From: Candidatus Zixiibacteriota bacterium
GTDB taxonomy: Bacteria; Zixibacteria; MSB-5A5; GN15; JACZUZ01
DNA length: 64,000 bases
NCBI GenBank assembly: GCA_024280775.1
Contig: JAJRPM010000014.1
Span: forward strand, 1-64,000
Reading direction: 5' to 3'
Made by a program: the position numbers and the translations under genes. The first letter of the stretch is position 1. Each line of letters starts with the position of its first letter. The notes beneath the pieces are model-generated. The model saw only the letters and a list, made by a program, of their open reading frames with translations. It was not told the origin of the DNA and ran no database searches. Of this stretch, positions 26,872 to 35,058 are shown piece by piece.

Positions 26872-27339
26872 CTTACTCGCCTTTAGGTTGAACTAGGTTG
26901 GATCGATTCAAACGGGACCAAACCCATTTGACTGATCATTATATTGAATTCGTTACTTCGTCTTACCACTTACAACAGTTGCGTTCTATTGCAACAAATG
27001 CGTCTGTTTACACGAATAAACAGATAATGGTTCTGCGTGCGCAGAAGGCATTGTCATGCCAAAACAGACATAAGCTTAAAATACCAACGCTTAGAGCCAT
27101 ACAAAAGGTATGAGGATACAAGAAGTGGCCCAGCGAGGTGTGGAGCCCGTAGCTAATTCTTGTCCTAGCTACGGAGTAAGTCTTTTGTGCCCTCTGCACT
27201 ATAGGGCGCAGAATGTGCGGTGTCAAGGAAAATCTTGCCCAGAATCAGTACAGCAACCAATTTAGCCCGCCAATTCGGCGCAGATTCTGCGCCCCCTGCT
27301 TCAGAAAACACTTTTTCAGCCTACACCGCCTACCCCGAC
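26872..27339. other. intergenic region with inverted repeats
   Basis: 468 bases without a gene. It contains a 9-bp perfect stem CCGTAGCTA (27147-27155) / TAGCTACGG (27166-27174) and a perfect 8-1-8 palindrome GGCGCAGA-T-TCTGCGCC (27277-27293) about 47 bases past the end of the exported protein gene. A related partial copy (GGGCGCAGAATGTGCGG) lies near 27208. The palindrome may help terminate the minus-strand transcript, though no T run follows. Confidence 0.5.
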
Positions 27340-30102
27340 TCACATAATCACCACTATTTTGCCTAGTTGGGTTTGGCCGTTGGGGGTCTCTATTACGAAA
27401 TAGTAGATGCCGGATACTACTACCTGCAGGTTGCGGGAGATTACATCCCAGGTGTCGTGCATTGATGACGGATCGCCGGGCGCTTTGTCATGGATTATCA
27501 GGCGGATTAGGTCACCGTCGAGGGAGTAGATTTTGATATCGCATTGCGGCGGCAGGTTGGTGAAGTGAATCAGACGATTGCGCTCATCGGCGAAGTCCTC
27601 TCGCCCTCGGCCCTCGAATCCATCGGCGCGATAGTTGCCGTTGATACGATAGGGATTGGGATAGACAATCACATTGAGGCCATTTGGAATTGTTGAGTCG
27701 ATTTTGTCCTGGGCCAGCGCCTCTACTGCGACTTTGGAGGGGCTGGTTTCCAGAAATCCCAAATCCGAGCCGGGTGAGCCGTAATCGAAGGCGGTCACTG
27801 CTACGTAATAGGGTTGAGAGGGAAGCAAGTTGTCGAGTATCAGGCGGTACTCGTAGAACTTAAATCGTTTGCCGTCGGGGGTTAGCTCTCCGTCTTGGTA
27901 GAAAACGCTTTTTCCGGTAATTGTGTCGGTGTACCAGGTGTCTTCGGTGAAGGCTTTGCCGAGGTCCAAGGTGTGGGGCTTTGGTTCATCGGGGTAGATT
28001 TTATGGATGGCTGTTGAGTCTTTCAAGTTGCTTTGATTGTAGTCCTGACTGGCAAAGTAAAGTACCGAATCACCGATTTGCAGCGGATTGTCGATGCCGT
28101 TGACCAGCGGGTTGTAGCGCGAACTGCCCTTGGCGTAGGCGATTTGCGCCTCACGTTTGGAGAATGGTTTGCGCACCACGGTCCATTTGTCGTTCTGGAA
28201 TAATCTGCTGACTTGGAAAAACTGGGTGTAGTCTTCGATGTCAAAGCTGGATATCAGAGCCATATCTGAGCGGCGGGGTGTCAGACCTACATAGACGCGA
28301 TAACCTTCGAAGTCCAATTCATTGGTGAAAATGTCCGGTGTGGTCTCGGACTTTATGCCGTTCCATTCGATTTCCAGCTTGCTGTATGAGGGATTGATGC
28401 GCATATCAGGGGCCGGAGGCGCCGCCGCCGCGCGGAAATCGGGGATGCCGTCGCCTTTGAAATAGGTGGTGTCGGCGTCGGTGATGAAAGTTATGGTATC
28501 GACGGCAAAAGTTGTCTCCGGCGGGACGGTGTTGTTATCGACTACAAAGGTAGTGTCAGTGATAGGCTTGGAATCATTGACGCAGACCCGAAACTCACCG
28601 CGGTATCCGTCACCATCAGTGTCAACTCCGGGATTGTCATAGACCCATCCGGCCCAGGTGGCGTTCTTTACTAGCTCCGAGAAATCCAGATTGTCGATAT
28701 ATGGCTGGGGATTGAACGGATCCCAGTTGTCCTGCACATTGGTGGGAGAGGTGTGAAAGTTCTCGCCGCCGACCCAGGCGAAGGTGAAAGGGATTGATTC
28801 GCCGGGGGCGAGGTCGAAAGGGCCGATGGAGAGCATGCTGCCGATTGCGCCACCTGAAGCAATTGAATCGGCATTGGAAGGCGGAGGAAGCCATCCTCCT
28901 GAGCTGTGGTCAAGAGCTGTGAAGAGTTGGTTGTAATCGATTTCTCCTGAAGACATGACACGGTATAGGTTTCTGTCACCCCAAGGCACACCTATGTTTC
29001 CACCTGCAAAACTATGGAACGGCTTTGAGCTTGTGCCAATCTTACGCGGCCCAAAATCCGGATCGGTAGTGTGCCACCACCAGTTATACGAAAACTTCGT
29101 AAAACTATCCAACGGACGCAATAATCTCAAGCCCATAACCGCTGTCACTGATGTGCGGTCAAACTCTCCACTACGTACACTCGGATTGCCATCATCGTCA
29201 GCGCTCCAGGCAATCCTGAAATCCGATACAGAGGACTTTCCACAATCGCCAATCGCAAAGGCCGGAGGATAAGTCAGTAAGCCACCCACATCGTCAAAAC
29301 CGTTAACTTCGCCGCTGAGAATTGAGCCGTTTAGCTCAATACCTAAATAGAGCTTTGAGAGAGTCCTTGTTCCTACGTTCGTAATACGATAGTCGAATAG
29401 TATAAAGTCATCCGCGAAAGGAAAACTCCAGGCATAGCTTGCCTGCTCGATTCTCAACCCTAGGGGGCGATGGTCACGCCTATCTATGAGGTCCATGTGC
29501 ACGAAATCCGGATGAGTTACCGTGTCGTAAAAAGTAGATAGTATATCCTGCTCCGAGTGCGCCGGATTTGGAAACACATTGTCCGTAAGACTTAGAACTT
29601 TAAGTGTTTCTCCTTCTGCTACTTGCGTAGCCTCCGGAAGAGGGAAAAATTCTCCGATACCGGACACTAGAGTATCACGACCACGAAGAGCGCCGATCCA
29701 GAGAACTGGAAGTTGAAATACAACAGCAGACTTCTTTGGATACATCGCACGGACTTTGTTCCCCGATGTAACAAAGTCAAGCGTTATTCCGATTGCTGCA
29801 TAATTGGTTACGTTTGTTTCCCAGTTACCAATATCATGATTTTCAGACAACAAGTATGGGGCTTTCGTGAAAGCCGTTTTTTGAAGCGCACGACCAGTAA
29901 AAAGGCGACTACGGCTAGACTCAAAAGGTGACGATTGCTCTGGTGACCCAGCAACAGCAATTTTCGATAGACTACAAAGTGCGAATGAAAACGTGAAAAC
30001 GTATATGGCTATAATGGAAACATACACGCTGCCGGTCTTTGGGTTGCCGATACAGATCATTGTTGGCTCTAAATTGACAAACCGCCAGCGATAATTGGTC
30101 AA
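27340..30102 (-). CDS. large exported protein with FN3-like segment and C-terminal sorting domain
   Basis: A 920-residue protein. A hydrophobic export segment (VSIIAIYVFTFSFALCSLSKIAVA) follows a basic leader; the start may be the called one or the ATG at 30060. A long beta-rich region follows, then a single EF-hand-like loop DTDGDGYRGEF near residue 500, an FN3-like unit (LEIEWNGIKSE...LDFEGYRVYVG) and a C-terminal sorting-type domain: VYPNPYRINGNY, FTNLPPQCDIKIYSLDGDLIRLI, and an end VVSGIYYFVIETPNGQTQLGK. It has the same plan as the protein at 50938-53712, which sits in a receptor/PorV operon, but this copy stands alone. Function unknown; surface or secreted scaffold is inferred. Confidence 0.85.
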   Translation of the reverse strand: MTNYRWRFVNLEPTMICIGNPKTGSVYVSIIAIYVFTFSFALCSLSKIAVAGSPEQSSPFESSRSRLFTGRALQKTAFTKAPYLLSENHDIGNWETNVTNYAAIGITLDFVTSGNKVRAMYPKKSAVVFQLPVLWIGALRGRDTLVSGIGEFFPLPEATQVAEGETLKVLSLTDNVFPNPAHSEQDILSTFYDTVTHPDFVHMDLIDRRDHRPLGLRIEQASYAWSFPFADDFILFDYRITNVGTRTLSKLYLGIELNGSILSGEVNGFDDVGGLLTYPPAFAIGDCGKSSVSDFRIAWSADDDGNPSVRSGEFDRTSVTAVMGLRLLRPLDSFTKFSYNWWWHTTDPDFGPRKIGTSSKPFHSFAGGNIGVPWGDRNLYRVMSSGEIDYNQLFTALDHSSGGWLPPPSNADSIASGGAIGSMLSIGPFDLAPGESIPFTFAWVGGENFHTSPTNVQDNWDPFNPQPYIDNLDFSELVKNATWAGWVYDNPGVDTDGDGYRGEFRVCVNDSKPITDTTFVVDNNTVPPETTFAVDTITFITDADTTYFKGDGIPDFRAAAAPPAPDMRINPSYSKLEIEWNGIKSETTPDIFTNELDFEGYRVYVGLTPRRSDMALISSFDIEDYTQFFQVSRLFQNDKWTVVRKPFSKREAQIAYAKGSSRYNPLVNGIDNPLQIGDSVLYFASQDYNQSNLKDSTAIHKIYPDEPKPHTLDLGKAFTEDTWYTDTITGKSVFYQDGELTPDGKRFKFYEYRLILDNLLPSQPYYVAVTAFDYGSPGSDLGFLETSPSKVAVEALAQDKIDSTIPNGLNVIVYPNPYRINGNYRADGFEGRGREDFADERNRLIHFTNLPPQCDIKIYSLDGDLIRLIIHDKAPGDPSSMHDTWDVISRNLQVVVSGIYYFVIETPNGQTQLGKIVVIM

Positions 30103-30164
30103 CTAATTAGTTTCGTATATGAAAATCGATGAATTACTAAATCACTGATCAGGACACTCAGCAG

Positions 30165-30187
30165 GGTCGCCCACAGCTTGCTGTGGG
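30165..30187 (+). repeat. left REP hairpin of a RAYT element
   Basis: GGTCG followed by the perfect palindrome CCCACAGC-TT-GCTGTGGG (30170-30187). It is an exact inverted copy of 30734-30756 and lies 24 bases from the RAYT stop codon. Confidence 0.9.
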
Positions 30188-30211
30188 AATGTACTGGTTC
30201 TATTATTTCGT

Positions 30212-30709
30212 TCACATTTCAACTGCGTCTACCCTCAGCGGGACCGACCGTTCTCCCTGATACCAACTGTAACTTGACCAAATCCATTCGCCCATCTCTT
30301 TCACCAATCCTTTATTGACTGGATTGGCGTGGCAATAGTTGATCTTTTCAATCGCGCTCGATAAAGTTCTGCAGTTGTGGTCGTAACAACGACGTTGCCA
30401 GAATACTCTTTTCTCAGCGCTTGAGGCTATCATTGTCTCGCCAAACCATTGTCTAGCTACGCGGGATTTTATTTCACCGATTACCAGGCCAAGTTTCATT
30501 TCAGCGGGTGGGTGGACCACAAGGTGAACGTGATTGGGCATGATAACATAGCCCAATAGTTTGAAATGATGCTTTTCTCGCGCATTATCAATGTACTTCA
30601 CTACTATCTCCTTTGCACGGCAATTGTCAAGCGCCGGCAGATTACGATAACAATTGAATGTCACAAACCGTGCGGTCCCTTCATCGTCAAAATGTCGTAA
30701 CTTAGGCAT
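30212..30709 (-). CDS. REP-associated tyrosine transposase (RAYT, Y1_Tnp/IS200-like)
   Basis: A 165-residue intact single-strand transposase-like protein. The HUH metal site is MPNHVHLVV (His60 and His62). Candidate catalytic Tyr residues lie in FWQRRCYDHNCR (Tyr109) and INYCHANPV (Tyr125), both segments typical of the family. RAYTs are domesticated relatives of IS200/IS605 TnpA that cut and mobilise REP hairpins. ATG at 30709 has AGGA upstream. Exactly 24 bases outside each end of the gene stand perfect inverted copies of an 18-base palindrome with a GTCG foot, the arrangement described for REP/RAYT units. Codon content is like the neighbours. It is inserted upstream of the exported-protein gene and next to the 34-codon ORF. 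Confidence 0.93.
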   Translation of the reverse strand: MPKLRHFDDEGTARFVTFNCYRNLPALDNCRAKEIVVKYIDNAREKHHFKLLGYVIMPNHVHLVVHPPAEMKLGLVIGEIKSRVARQWFGETMIASSAEKRVFWQRRCYDHNCRTLSSAIEKINYCHANPVNKGLVKEMGEWIWSSYSWYQGERSVPLRVDAVEM

Positions 30710-30733
30710 AGAGAATCCTACAAAACAAGCGAA

Positions 30734-30756
30734 CCCACAGCAAGCTGTGGGCGACC
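30734..30756 (-). repeat. right REP hairpin of a RAYT element
   Basis: Palindrome CCCACAGC-AA-GCTGTGGG (30734-30751) followed by CGACC. It is an exact inverted copy of the left REP (30165-30187), with the GTCG foot at 30752-30755 when read on the minus strand. It lies 24 bases upstream of the RAYT start. Confidence 0.9.
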
Positions 30757-30759
30757 GGG

Positions 30760-30864
30760 CTAGCGAAAGTATAGTTTCCCGCCGCTCACTCCCAAGAACC
30801 CGGCGAAGGCGACCACAGCCACAAAGGCTAAGACGCCCCCCCTCAACAACTTACGCGCATCCAT
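30760..30864 (-). CDS. 34-residue hydrophobic peptide (small ORF)
   Basis: ATG at 30864 is preceded by GGAGGG at about eight bases, one of the strongest ribosome-binding sites in the window, and by a sigma70-type promoter at 31005-31033. The product starts MDARKLLRGG, then has a 19-residue hydrophobic helix (VLAFVAVVAFAGFLGVS) and ends GGKLYFR. That is a one-helix membrane peptide, or possibly a leader peptide or toxin-like peptide; no family is recognised. Its stop codon lies four bases from the right REP hairpin, so it may be read into the RAYT or terminated there. Confidence 0.55.
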   Translation of the reverse strand: MDARKLLRGGVLAFVAVVAFAGFLGVSGGKLYFR

Positions 30865-31004
30865 TGCTCAACCCTCCGTTTCATAGAACGTTATTTGTTT
30901 CCAATTGCCAACAAAACAACTGACGAGTGGCGAGCGAATCTGAAAATGCGGATTTCTTGGACGCTTCTCAGGCGCATCGGAGGGGATACCTCTCGTGTCT
31001 TATA

Positions 31005-31033
31005 ATGATAGACTACGCAAGATATTCTGTCAA
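31005..31033 (-). promoter_or_regulatory. sigma70-type promoter for the 34-codon ORF
   Basis: Minus strand: TTGACA (31028-31033), 17-base spacer, TATCAT (31005-31010). It lies between the CorC-like gene end (31055) and the small ORF start (30864), giving a leader of roughly 130 bases. Confidence 0.6.
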
Positions 31034-31054
31034 GCGGAAATATGGGTGAGTTAA

Positions 31055-32314
31055 TTAGCTTTTGCAGGTTATGCGTACGCGGTCGATTCTTTGGCCTTCT
31101 AGTTCGCTGACGCTGAAGGTGAGTTTGTTCCATTTTAGCTCTTCGCCTTCGGAGGGGACTGAGCCGCAGAGGTCATAGAGCAGGCCGCCGACAGTTTCGA
31201 ATTCTTCTTCGTCATATTCCAGATCCAACTTCTCGGCGAGTTCGGCGAGAGGGAGGTTTGCATCTACGTCATACACCCCGGGCGATACTTCGCGGAACTC
31301 GGGCTTTTCGGTGTCGTGTTCGTCCTGAATGTCACCTACAATCACTTCGAGAATATCTTCGAGTGTCACTATCCCGGCGGTTCCGCCATATTCATCTATA
31401 ACTATTGCTAGATGCACTTTTTTGGTTTTGAAGGCGGCCAGCAAATCGTCGATGCTCATATCGAGTGGCACAACATAAGACTCGCGCACATAGTCACCAA
31501 CCGAGAACCTCTTATCACTAACAGGCGGCTTGGTAAAAATGTCTTTGATGTAAAGAGCGCCTTTGATGTTGTCTATTGTATCCTCAAAGACCGGATAGCG
31601 CGAGTAGCCGTGTTTGGCGGCGATTTCTCGTAGCTTTTTCAACGGGGTATTGATGTCGATAGCTATCAGATCTACTCGAGGTGTCATAACCTCCTGCACT
31701 TCGGTAGTGTCAAGCTGGAAGATGCTTTCAATCATCTCGCGCTCGTCTTCTTCGATAATAGTTTCATGGGCGCCGACACTATCAGCTAGTGACTCGATAG
31801 CGCGCTCTACTATTTCCTCTTTGACATCTTCACTTAGGGGTGTTGCTCTTTTGAGCATTGAGCTACGATGAAAGCGAATGTAGAAGTGGCTAATCAAAAA
31901 TGCGAAACGAAGCGCTGGCACCAGTGTCAAAAAGCGCTTATCCACACTTTGCAGAGACCTGCGGCGGGGAAGCGCTTCGAGAGCGACGAACACTATCACC
32001 AGACCGGCTAACAATGAACCGGCGAATGCAACCAGCGGTGTCAAAGAGAAGATATTTGAGAACATCGGGAAGGCGGTGAAAGCCAGTACACTGACACTGA
32101 ATAGTGTCAACCATTTGAAGAATGTTGCGGCCTGCATCATAGCGCCGGGGTCATCGGAGACTTCCTGTAGGAATTTCTTTTGCGAATCATCGGCTTCTGG
32201 CAGAAGCTCATCAAGCTGATCTGCATCAACAAACACCGATGTTGCGAACACGGATGTCAGGTAACCCAAATAGGTAGTGACACCAGCTAACAATGTAAAT
32301 AAGGCGACTAGCAC
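31055..32314 (-). CDS. CorC/HlyC-family membrane protein with CBS domains
   Basis: A 419-residue protein. The N-terminal membrane region (DUF21/CNNM type, about residues 1-150, four helices) is followed by two CBS motifs (VMTPRVDLIAIDINTPLKKLREIAAKHGYSRYPVFEDTIDNIKGALYIKDIF; SYVVPLDMSIDDLLAAFKTKKVHLAIVIDEYGGTAGIVTLEDILEVIVGDIQDE). It ends with the CorC-associated domain (FREVSPGVYDVDANLPLAELAEKL). The family is linked to divalent cation (Mg/Co) efflux or homeostasis. It is last in the phoH-7TM-HD-ybeY cluster with a 6-base gap to ybeY. The product is inner-membrane; the specific ion is not deducible. Confidence 0.93.
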   Translation of the reverse strand: MLVALFTLLAGVTTYLGYLTSVFATSVFVDADQLDELLPEADDSQKKFLQEVSDDPGAMMQAATFFKWLTLFSVSVLAFTAFPMFSNIFSLTPLVAFAGSLLAGLVIVFVALEALPRRRSLQSVDKRFLTLVPALRFAFLISHFYIRFHRSSMLKRATPLSEDVKEEIVERAIESLADSVGAHETIIEEDEREMIESIFQLDTTEVQEVMTPRVDLIAIDINTPLKKLREIAAKHGYSRYPVFEDTIDNIKGALYIKDIFTKPPVSDKRFSVGDYVRESYVVPLDMSIDDLLAAFKTKKVHLAIVIDEYGGTAGIVTLEDILEVIVGDIQDEHDTEKPEFREVSPGVYDVDANLPLAELAEKLDLEYDEEEFETVGGLLYDLCGSVPSEGEELKWNKLTFSVSELEGQRIDRVRITCKS

Positions 32315-32320
32315 AGGCTG

Positions 32321-32779
32321 TTAACTCCGTAGGCTGCTTTCTTGTTTTTTTAGGGCTTCAAGGGCTCGTAGCTCCAACGCTTCCATGCGCTCGGCTGTCT
32401 CGTCTGTGTCATGGTCGTAGCCGATTATGTGGTACAGGCCATGACAGGTCAGCCTTAGAAACTCATAGGATATTGTATGCTGAAATTGGTTCGCCTGCAG
32501 GCTTGCGCGCGGGAGTGAGATATAAATCTCGCCGATGACATCGGAATATTCATCGCGCTCCATAGGGAACGAAAGCACATCGGTAGTCTTATCTAGTTGT
32601 CGGTATTGCTTGTTTAACGCGCGAACTTGTTCGTCACCAGTGACAATTAGGTTTACTTCGGCGCGTTCGCTGACCTTCTCTTGTAGCCCGACTATTACCG
32701 CGAGCGCTTCCAACTTTTGGCGCGGCAGGCGAATATTCGGACTTGCCGGAAGGGTATCTTTCAAGATATTTAGTTGCAA
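32321..32779 (-). CDS. ybeY: endoribonuclease YbeY (rRNA maturation factor)
   Basis: A 152-residue zinc-dependent ribonuclease for 16S rRNA 3' end maturation and ribosome quality control. The signature HGLYHIIGYDHD (three zinc His) is near residues 114-125, and the preceding substrate region reads NKQYRQLDKTTDVLSFPM. Length is typical. It sits 5 bases after the 7TM-HD gene in the phoH cluster, a gene order conserved across many phyla. Confidence 0.96.
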   Translation of the reverse strand: MQLNILKDTLPASPNIRLPRQKLEALAVIVGLQEKVSERAEVNLIVTGDEQVRALNKQYRQLDKTTDVLSFPMERDEYSDVIGEIYISLPRASLQANQFQHTISYEFLRLTCHGLYHIIGYDHDTDETAERMEALELRALEALKKQESSLRS

Positions 32780-32784
32780 GAGAG

Positions 32785-35028
32785 TTATTTTGACTTTCCT
32801 GTTTTCAGTGACGGATAGGGCACGCGCTGGTGGAATACACCAGTTAATATCTGAGCGAATGCGTCACGAATTTTCCCTAAATCCGAGAGCGTCAAGTCAC
32901 ACTCCTCAAGCTGCCCGGCATGATAACGACTATCTATAATGCTTTGCGCCAGAGTAACTATTCGCGCCGGCTTGGGATCTTCAAGAGTACGACTCGCCGC
33001 CTCTACTCCATCGGCAAGCATTAGAATCGCCGCTTCTTTGGTTTGCGGAGTCGGGCCGGGGTAGCGGAATTCGGGCTCAATATCTTCTGAGGCGCCCTGC
33101 TCCAGCGCGCGGTTGTAGAAGAATGACATTATCATTGTTCCGTGATGTTCTTCAATGAAGTTCATCACCTCATCCGGCAAATCCGCATTCTCGGCCATTT
33201 GTCTACCGCGTTTTACATGTGAGGCCAGGATAATCGCGGACATTGTTGGCGTGATTGAGTCGTGTTTTGATTTTAGCCCTACTTGATTCTCAATGAAATA
33301 CTCGGCGATTTCCATTTTGCCTATGTCATGATAGTATGCGCCTACTCGCGCCAGGAGCGAGTTTGCCCCGATTTCTTTTGCGGCCGCTTCGGCCAGTGAG
33401 CCTACCACTATCGAGTGATGAAATGTCCCCGGGGCTTCTAGCGCTAGTCGCTTGAGCAATGGACGATTTAGATCTGATAGTTCAAGCAAAGTAATGTCGG
33501 TTGCAAAACCAAACAATGATTCGAAAAACGGCAGCGCTCCGGCGGCGGCTATGGGGGTTATGAAAGCGCCAAGCAAAGCCGCGAGCATGTCATCACTGTA
33601 TCCTGTATGTTCTATTGAGGCCAGGTAGCCCAGCGCGAGAGCTAGTGACACACCTACCGCTCCCAGATATAGCATGGTGCGAAATAGTTGTTTGCGTTGC
33701 CTGACTCCAGCAACCGAATAGGCGCTAAGAGAACCGGCGCATACAGCGAAGAGTGTCAATGAAAAATCGAATTGATTGAGCGCTCCAAGTAGCAGACCAA
33801 TGAAGAGCGAAGAAACCACCCCCAAACGAATATCGAATAGAATTGCGAACATTATTGGAGCCAAGGCTACAGGATAGGCGAACATGTTCAGCTCATATCT
33901 GACAGCTATGTAAATCACAAGCAATTGAAGCCCTACAATCATCAATGCGGCAAACAATTTCGGTGAGGAGCGGAAAACGTCCTCGCGGAAAACTTTGAGA
34001 TACAAATACAGTAGTCCGAAAATTACGGCGATTAACCCGATATGTGACACCAACGGCAAATAGGCTTTTAGCAGGCTTTCTTGTTTCGCGAGGTTTTTGC
34101 TGATTTCGGCGTACCTGCGCAACAAGTCTACCTGGCTGGGAGTAACCGGCTGACCGGCGCGAATTATCAAATCTCCGATTTCAGCCTGCTCTTTTATCTC
34201 GCTGATTTGGCTTAGCTCTAACACCTCGCGGCGTTTCATTTCATCTATCGCCAGTTTCAGATTCGGAAAGATGAAATGCCGGCCTACTTCGTAGTGCAAT
34301 TCGACATTTATGGCAGTGTCCCGCGCAACGGAGTTCAAGACACTCAGCAAACGTGATCTTGCTAAGTTCAAATCCAATGCCTGTGAAAATGGCAAAAGTG
34401 TTTCCCGGCCTCCGATTCGGACAACGATAGTTCGCCCGGCTCTATCTTTTAGTTGTTCCAGCGAAGAGAGGATTCCGCTGAAATAAATATTGGCGCTCAG
34501 AATTTTCTGGAGGCGCTCGTTTACAATTTCAAGGGAGTCTGCCTGAAAAGTTTCCTTAAGTGAGCCACTGGACATGAAGGGAAACTCACTCGATAGCGCC
34601 ACTGCATAGTCACCGAAGTCATAACTCGAATCATCTGCTAAACTGTCATTGAGCAATCTAGCTCTAGCGAGGAATCTCTCAAGGGATTTGCTGGCGGAGT
34701 CTACTATTGATGAATCATAGTCCATCACAATCGGAGTCGCATTGATCGCCAATCGTCGTTCTTCGGCAAGTTCGCTTTCTGTCTTACGCAGGGTTATCAC
34801 TATCGGGGCGATGAAATCCTCATGAGCTATCTCACCGACCAGTGGAATAGGAATAGGTGAAAGCAAATCCCCCTGAGGGTAAAAAATAGCGACCGTAAGA
34901 ATAGCCATCGCAAATAGCGCCACGCGAAATAGTTTTTCGCGGCGACGATTGCCGTGACGATTCCTTCTAGTGCGAATCTTTAGCGCGCGTTTGATGGCGC
35001 GACGAGTTCTTATTAATAAAGAGAACAT
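32785..35028 (-). CDS. 7TM-HD (PgpH-like) cyclic dinucleotide phosphodiesterase
   Basis: A 747-residue protein. After one N-terminal helix there is an extracytoplasmic 7TMR-HDED domain (about residues 60-310), a bundle of seven membrane helices (about 325-500), then a cytoplasmic HD domain with HHSIVVGSLAEAAA, YYHDIGKM and EEHHGTMIMSFFYNRA. In PgpH of Listeria this architecture hydrolyses c-di-AMP. The enzyme is encoded between phoH and ybeY here, the usual neighbourhood. Substrate by homology only; no diadenylate cyclase gene is in this window. Confidence 0.94.
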   Translation of the reverse strand: MFSLLIRTRRAIKRALKIRTRRNRHGNRRREKLFRVALFAMAILTVAIFYPQGDLLSPIPIPLVGEIAHEDFIAPIVITLRKTESELAEERRLAINATPIVMDYDSSIVDSASKSLERFLARARLLNDSLADDSSYDFGDYAVALSSEFPFMSSGSLKETFQADSLEIVNERLQKILSANIYFSGILSSLEQLKDRAGRTIVVRIGGRETLLPFSQALDLNLARSRLLSVLNSVARDTAINVELHYEVGRHFIFPNLKLAIDEMKRREVLELSQISEIKEQAEIGDLIIRAGQPVTPSQVDLLRRYAEISKNLAKQESLLKAYLPLVSHIGLIAVIFGLLYLYLKVFREDVFRSSPKLFAALMIVGLQLLVIYIAVRYELNMFAYPVALAPIMFAILFDIRLGVVSSLFIGLLLGALNQFDFSLTLFAVCAGSLSAYSVAGVRQRKQLFRTMLYLGAVGVSLALALGYLASIEHTGYSDDMLAALLGAFITPIAAAGALPFFESLFGFATDITLLELSDLNRPLLKRLALEAPGTFHHSIVVGSLAEAAAKEIGANSLLARVGAYYHDIGKMEIAEYFIENQVGLKSKHDSITPTMSAIILASHVKRGRQMAENADLPDEVMNFIEEHHGTMIMSFFYNRALEQGASEDIEPEFRYPGPTPQTKEAAILMLADGVEAASRTLEDPKPARIVTLAQSIIDSRYHAGQLEECDLTLSDLGKIRDAFAQILTGVFHQRVPYPSLKTGKSK

Positions 35029-35058
35029 AATATTATTCCTTGCGCCTGGCGCAAAGGA

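Noticed and set aside
26872-27339. Structured RNA or riboswitch ahead of the small secreted protein
   Set aside because: Only two isolated hairpins are visible; no known riboswitch core could be matched.
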